NCBI GenBank assembly: GCA_035222895.1
Contig: JAVYIG010001036.1
Span: 333,870 to 397,869, forward strand
Origin: Strongylocentrotus droebachiensis
Taxonomy: Eukaryota; Echinodermata; Echinoidea; Camarodonta; Strongylocentrotidae
Direction of reading: 5' to 3'
DNA: 64,000 bases
Positions 59,190 to 64,000 of this stretch are shown here, in pieces (the first letter of the stretch is position 1; each line of letters opens with the position of its first letter). The notes beneath the pieces were generated by a model. It saw nothing but the letters and a program-made list of their open reading frames with translations, did no database searches and was not told where the DNA came from. Position numbers and translations under genes: made by a program.

Positions 59190-59362
59190 TACAAATAATG
59201 CACTGCAGTGAGGGCATTAGTAAGAATTACCCACATGCAAGGTATCTTTGGAACAGTCTAACACGCCCGAGGCGTTAGCCGAGGGTGTTTGGACTGTTTC
59301 AAAGGTACCGAGTGTGGGTAATTTTACTAATGCCCGAACAAAATGATGTGTATTATTTGTTT
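59190..59362. mobile_element. Hairpin MITE with GGGCATTAGTAA arms
   Basis: GGGCATTAGTAAGAATTACC on the left is mirrored by 'ggtaattttactaatgccc' on the right. The symmetry continues inward ('ggaacagtc / gactgtttc', 'gcccgaggcg / gccgaggg') and outward ('acaaataatgcac / gtgtattatttgt'). The total is about 170 bp and is non-coding. Confidence 0.75.
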
Positions 59363-60161
59363 TATAAAATTATGACGTGGATCCTTGTTATTTGATAAAT
59401 CACCCTCATCTCCAAGTCCGTACATTGTTTATTCTAGGTCTACATCTTTGACTGATCTAGATCTAAATTAAATAACTAATGTGTTTTAAATTCTGCGGCA
59501 GCCATTTTCGCGAGTAAAAGTAAAACGTAAATCTCAATGGTTGCGATCGCAAAACATGATCGCCAATGACTGGCCATTACCATAGGATAATGACCGGTAG
59601 TTAACCAAATTTCGCGTTAGGCTAAATAAATGCATGGTCATGTGTACGCTTTCAACCAATCATTTGATTATGATCTCCGTCATCATTTTATAATAAATGT
59701 TATGATGTACGTGCGATATTGACTAGTTCTTCACAAAATTAAATGTATGAGGATTCATCAACCATGATAAAAAATATTTCTTCTAGGATATCATACAAGT
59801 AAATCTAAATGTATACATGTATGAACCAAAGCACTCGACCTTAAAAATTGAAAATGGGGAAGTTTTCAAAAGTATACTTTTCGACCGGAAGGAAATCCAA
59901 ACGCTTGAAATGTTTTACTCTATTCTCAAACGACTTCCGGGGCAGATCGAATGGCTTGGTTCGCGTGGCCGATTTAATCATGACGGAACACGAGTGACAT
60001 GAAGATAACAACCGCAGATTTCATTTGAGAATGCATCGAGATTCACCTAACAAGATGGCTTCCGTTCAGACTACTATGTACACTCGTTGTATCGGTGTAT
60101 GAGAATCGTATTGCTCTACGATGTAATAGGTAATTATCGTTTTTCCAGTCTGTATAATTAA
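59363..60161. other. Intergenic, no gene seen
   Basis: No recognisable repeats or exons. The frame at 59817-60002 is short and unsupported. Confidence 0.5.
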
Positions 60162-60590
60162 ACATCGTATATAACGAAACGTCGTAAATAACTAAACATC
60201 TTATATAACTAAACGTCGTATATAACGAAACGTCGTATATAACTAAACATCGTATATAACGAAACGTCGTATAGAACGAAACGTCGTATATAACTAAACA
60301 TCTTATATAACGAAACGTCGTATATAACGAAACGTCGTATATAACTAAACATCGTATATAACGAAACGTCGTATAGAACGAAACGTCGTATATAACTAAA
60401 CATCTTATATAACGAAACGTCGTATATAACGAAACGTCGTATAGAACGAAACGTCGTATATAACTAAACATCGTATATAACGAAACGTCGTATATAACGA
60501 AACGTCGTATATAACTAAACATCGTATATTACGAAACGTCGGATATAACGAAACGTCGTATATAACTAAACATCGTTTAGTGAAAAGCGT
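60162..60590. repeat. 17-bp satellite array with 102-bp higher-order period
   Basis: About 25 units of TAACGAAACGTCGTATA with three recurring variants (TAACTAAACATCGTATA, TAACTAAACATCTTATA and one starting GAACG). The block beginning AACTAAACATCGTATATAAC at 60241 recurs at 60343, exactly six units later. The 159-codon minus-strand frame across it is a by-product, because 17-bp units read through all three frames. The unit word also occurs at about 29,030. Confidence 0.9.
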
Positions 60591-60608
60591 GTTTGGGCTT
60601 CTTCGAAC

Positions 60609-60875
60609 TTAAAGACAAAGTTGAATTCTGGTCATGCAATTGCATTGTGGAAAAATCGATCAAAAAAGCATATACAAGTATGGGTGTCTACTACAAGGTT
60701 CTGGAATCATCAAAATGATTAGATATTTGGCCCAGTCTTAGTAAAAGTAACAAGCACTGCACACAGAAAGCTGCATATGGGACTACACAAACAAGTGGCA
60801 TAAACATGGTCCACATTTTTAAGCTGTTACATGTCATATTTAGAATATGTATAAATATAGTGTGAACGCCCCTTA
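60609..60875 (+). mobile_element. TTAA-type MITE, right end lost
   Basis: It starts TTAAAGACAAAGTTGAATTC and follows the 56956-57349 body ('catgcaattgcattgtgg', 'acaaggttctggaatcatc', 'acagaaagctgcatatggg'). After about 60,800 the match fades and no matching right terminus is found, so the copy is old or truncated. Confidence 0.6.
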
Positions 60876-61467
60876 CGATGATGCTTCATACGAAGTTTCC
60901 TTTATCTTCCAGTCTGAACAGGCCTGTAGTTTTGATGGAAAATACGGAAGAAGATTAGATGACAATGAGACGATTTGTCAGCGGAAAACACCATGAATAT
61001 TATTGGTATCAAATGACTGCTCGCGTGCAACCATCAGAAAAACAATTTTCTCCTCCACCCATGTTCGCTTCAATCTTATGTTCGATGTTTTTTAATTACA
61101 AAAAGCATTTGAGTACAAAACAAACTATTTTTAAAGCCTGATTGTTTACATTTACTTTAAAAAGCTTTAGGTAAAAAATGTCAAAAACACCTCAAACTGA
61201 AGAAAGATTGCATTGATATCATATGAAGGACATAACGTGGAATAAAGAGCATGGGTCTCTACACACTGTGGTAATACTACTGGAAATATCACTGTATAAT
61301 ATCTGCTGCATTTCCATATTTGAACTAATTATTTCACCGTTCCACAAAAAAACATGTTTCAACGATGAAAAGGATTATTTTCTAGATTATTCATATTTAA
61401 AAAAAAAATCATGTCTGGAATGATCTCCTCTCTCTCTCTCTCTCTCTCTCTCCCTCTCTCTCTCTCC

Positions 61468-61498
<31 letters not shown>

Positions 61499-62239
61499 CC
61501 CCCCCCCCCTCTCTCTCTCCCTCTCTCCTTAAGTACGTCAGAAAGCAGAGTTGAACGCTAATTAGGCTTATGGAATATGGAACGACCTTCCTAGCTTATA
61601 ATAGATATTGAGGCTCGATTGTTAATAGGTTCGTTAGTGGTCTTTTAATTGGTATCTGACGGGTTTACATGCATGGCCTGTACAAAGTGATGACATTATT
61701 GAGATTTATAATGGGGGAATAACCAATGTATATGGTGTAGCATGTGTCAAGCTATTGGGGGGGGGGGGGGGACTGGGGCACGGAGCTGCACACGTCTTTT
61801 TACTCCGGTCTTGTACTCACTCAATTCAGTGAGAATCTAAAACGCAAAATATTTGCTCTTCTTCAAATGTTGCTTTTCCCCGATGCAGGGGTGGAGTCGG
61901 GGAACGCACCCTTACCCCCCCCCCCCCCCCCGCCCCACGCGCTACGCTTCATCATTGCGAACTGAACGTGTAATCTCTTGCTGACTCCAGGCTTTTTCTT
62001 TAGCGATGAAATAACACTTTACGATGCTGATGACTATTATAATTTCTCACTTTTCCCCTCAAGAACTATCCACTTGCGCAATTAACATCATTGTAATGTC
62101 CATAGAGATTTAGGCTGTCTATGTATAGTCTTCATAGGTCAAGACTCAGAGCAACACATCTTTAGAAAGAGAAAACTCTTTCAGCTGAGGAGTAGGGTAT
62201 CAATGAAAGTGTCAATGTGTCCATCACGTAAAAAAGAGG
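60876..62239. other. Intergenic, with a (CT)n microsatellite and poly-G/poly-C runs
   Basis: (CT)n interrupted by a poly-C run lies at 61427-61530. A poly-G run lies near 61758-61771 and a poly-C run near 61915-61931, with 'gcaggggtggagtcggg' before the latter. No gene is supported. Confidence 0.55.
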
Positions 62240-62480
62240 TGTTGTGGTCTTGATGATAAGTCTCCAGGCTGTAGATCACAGGGTACAGAGTTCAAATTGC
62301 AGTCCAGCACCAATGTCCTTCGGCAAGACGTTACCCTTCATGTGATACTCTCGACCCCTGTGTTAATGGGTACATGATGTGCTTGAGTGGTAGGTACTTT
62401 GGCGGCTCGTTTAAATCTGGGGTGTTAATGAGGGGAGTGTTATGTAAGCCATTATTGCGATTGTTATTATAGTTAGTACC
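62240..62480 (+). mobile_element. tRNA-derived SINE, plus strand
   Basis: The head reads 'gtggtcttgatgataagtctc' (A-box-like) and 'acagagttcaaattgcag' (B-box-like). It is followed by 'tgtccttcggcaagacgtta' and 'ccctgtgttaatgggtac', lines commonly seen after SINE heads, and ends near 'attattgcgattgttattatag'. It is about 240 bp. Box mismatches suggest an old copy. Confidence 0.6.
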
Positions 62481-62705
62481 AATTCTTAGCTTCAGATAAT
62501 ACAGTGCTCTTAAGATCCTATCTTGATATGTGATCAGTTACCAGAAGTCATCGAAGAACCCCCAGTTGGATATGTAAGGGACAGGAGTCCTATCAAGTGA
62601 ATAAATTGCGAGGGAGCAAAACAAACGAGCGCCGAGGGTTTGAAGTTTTTGTCGTATAATCTGTTCACCCTAGTTCCAGTCTTTCCCCTATATATGTCGC
62701 CCCTC

Positions 62706-62752
62706 TCCTCTCTCTTTTTCTTTCTCTCTTCCTCTCTCTCTCTCACTCTCTA

Positions 62753-62786
<34 letters not shown>

Positions 62787-62790
62787 CCCC
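62706..62790. repeat. (CT)n followed by (CA)n microsatellite
   Basis: Compound simple repeat: CT units to about 62770, then CA units to about 62785. Leucine/serine frames over it are not genes. Confidence 0.85.
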
Positions 62791-62796
62791 ACACAG

Positions 62797-63050
62797 GCGC
62801 GGATCCAGGGGGGCCGAGCGGGCCTTGGCCCCCCCCCCCCCCCGCAAAAAAAAAAAAAAAAAAAAAGAGAGAAGAAAGGAAAAGAAGGGAAAGGGAAAGA
62901 GGAGAGAAGGGAAAGAAAGAAGAGGAAGAAAAAAAAAAAGAAAAGGGGGAAGAAGGAGATCGGGGGGCCGAAAGGGCCTTGCCTCCCAGGCTGTTGACCC
63001 TCCCCCCCCCCCCCCAATCAAAAAAATAAGAGAGAAGGAAGGAAAGGGAA
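62797..63050. repeat. Two tandem GGGGGGCCGA..poly-C..purine units
   Basis: 'Gcgcggatccaggggggccg' opens the first unit, with 'gagcgggccttggccc', poly-C, poly-A and a purine-rich stretch. A second unit follows about 145 bp later with 'ggggggccgaaagggccttgcc', poly-C and another purine-rich stretch. The opening resembles the 'gcgcgtagccaggggggg' at 63,739. Confidence 0.6.
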
Positions 63051-63341
63051 AGAAATGACATAATTTCCGAGATTTTTCCCCACTTTTTAGTAAATACGTT
63101 TGTATGTGTTTGTTGGAGAATGAAAAATTACTAAATTTACAGCCAGGCAAGAAATATGATTCTTGAGATTTCTACATGTCAGGCCCAAGGTGGGGCGGGG
63201 ATTGGGAGCCTCGAGCTCCCTCCCCCCCCCCCCCCCCCCCCACTTTTTTGAAAAAGTATATTAAGGAGAAATAAAATAGAATGAGAGCAAGAAAGAAAGA
63301 ATAGTTAACTGCCAGTGTTAAAAATTAATGAGGCATCTAAA

Positions 63342-63740
63342 TATGCTCATCTGACCGTGATTAAATGCCTAAAACCCCTAAGCTCCCGGGGGCTCTGCCC
63401 CTGGATTCCACCTAGGACCCTACGGCGGGCCCTTAGATGCTCATCTGACGGTAATTTAATGCCTAAAAACCCTGATTTTTTGGGGCTCCGCCCCCTGGAA
63501 CCCACGCCAAATAGTGACCTGCCAGTGTCATAAAATAATAAGGTATAAACAAAAATGCTCATCTGACCTTAATTAAACCCCTAAAACCCCTGAGCTTCCG
63601 GGGCCGGCTCAGCCGTCTCGACCCCACCAGGGGCCCTAAGGCGGGCCCCTGAATGCTTATCTGACCGCAATTTATTGCCTTAAACCCCTGAGCTTGCGGG
63701 GTCGGACAAGGTATCAAAATGTGTTTATCTGACCGCAGGC
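63342..63740. repeat. Tandem units of about 95-118 bp, GCTCATCTGACC type
   Basis: GCTCATCTGACCGTGATTAA-type starts lie at 63344, 63439, 63557, 63655 and (partial) 63723. They are followed by 'gcctaaaacccctgagct', 'ggggctccgccccctgga' and 'ccctaaggcgggccc'. The GGGGGCTCCGCCCC part is self-complementary. No coding function is apparent. Confidence 0.75.
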
Positions 63741-63837
63741 GCGTAGCCAGGGGGGGGGGGGGGGCGGTCCCCCCAAATCGGAAGAGGACGTAGGAAGAAA
63801 AAGGAGCAGACAAAGAACACCTTTGAAAAAAGGATTA

Positions 63838-64000
63838 AGAGTATAGAGAACGGTACAACGCATCGTCTTCTTTCTCTAATAATTTAATGAAACGTCAAAG
63901 CTTCGCTCAGGAGGGGAGGGGGGGGGGGAACTGAATTCAGACAAGGATTAAGAATCGAGAACGGTAAAGCGAATCGTCTTCTTTCTCTCATAATCTTGTG
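63838..64000. repeat. Direct repeat running off the window end
   Basis: 'Gattaagagtatagagaacg..catcgtcttctttctct' at about 63834-63883 recurs at about 63945-63993 with small differences, after a poly-G-containing spacer. More copies may follow beyond the window. Confidence 0.6.

Noticed and set aside
60043-60522. 159-codon minus-strand open frame with a repeating 'YIRRFVIYDVSLYT' pattern
   Set aside because: It lies wholly on the 17-bp satellite. Because 17 is not a multiple of three, the array reads in all frames and gives a 17-residue pseudo-repeat.
62640-63150. Overlapping Lys/Arg-, Pro- and Phe-rich frames near the right end
   Set aside because: All derive from poly-C, poly-A, purine-rich and CT runs on one strand or the other.
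1-64000. CRISPR array, bacterial operons or phage
   Set aside because: No regularly spaced identical repeats with unique spacers exist. Gene density, microsatellites, LINE/SINE content and splice-like sites show nuclear eukaryotic DNA.

Overview
The window is eukaryotic, AT-rich, and made mostly of intergenic DNA and transposable elements. I see no operons, rRNA, true tRNA genes or CRISPR arrays. Several repeat styles point to a marine deuterostome, most likely an echinoderm and probably a sea urchin: long poly-C/poly-G runs beside GTGGCGTAGC-type dispersed repeats, (CT)n/(GA)n microsatellites, TTAA-flanked MITEs with a diverged 'AAGTTTGAAG..ATCGGAC' core, CR1/L2-like LINE tails ending in (ATT)n, and a split-direct-repeat retroelement. 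The organism assignment is inference. Repeat boundaries were read by eye and may be off by a few bases.

Layout. 1-6.4 kb holds a run of short terminal-inverted-repeat elements, one nested inside another, then a short telomere-like run. 6,481-14,295 is the main feature: a young 7.8-kb element of the tyrosine-recombinase retrotransposon group (DIRS/Ngaro-like) with repeat order A1 ... B1-A2 ... B2. A1/A2 (365 bp) and B1/B2 (564 bp) look identical on inspection. It has an SGNH-hydrolase-like ORF and no visible reverse transcriptase or recombinase, so it looks non-autonomous. It is treated here as a fossil element.

14.3-23.2 kb is mostly empty, with one MITE, one 5'-truncated LINE (19,969-21,091) and, on the minus strand, a candidate terminal exon near 16.3-16.4 kb. 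The best host-gene candidate is a minus-strand first coding exon at 23,194-23,426, whose gene would run leftward. 25-30 kb has a SINE and several TIR elements. 30-42 kb is largely plain intergenic DNA with an inverted pair of TTAA-type repeats near 37-38 kb. 42,990-43,214 is a nearly perfect 225-bp palindrome. 49-50 kb has a diverged duplication about 570 bp apart. 55.5-57.3 kb has an old LINE remnant and a clean TTAA MITE. 60,162-60,590 is a 17-bp satellite with a 102-bp higher-order period. The last 2 kb is a stack of G/C-run and short tandem repeats.

No complete host gene can be demonstrated. Most open frames are short chance frames, low-complexity translations or parts of mobile elements.
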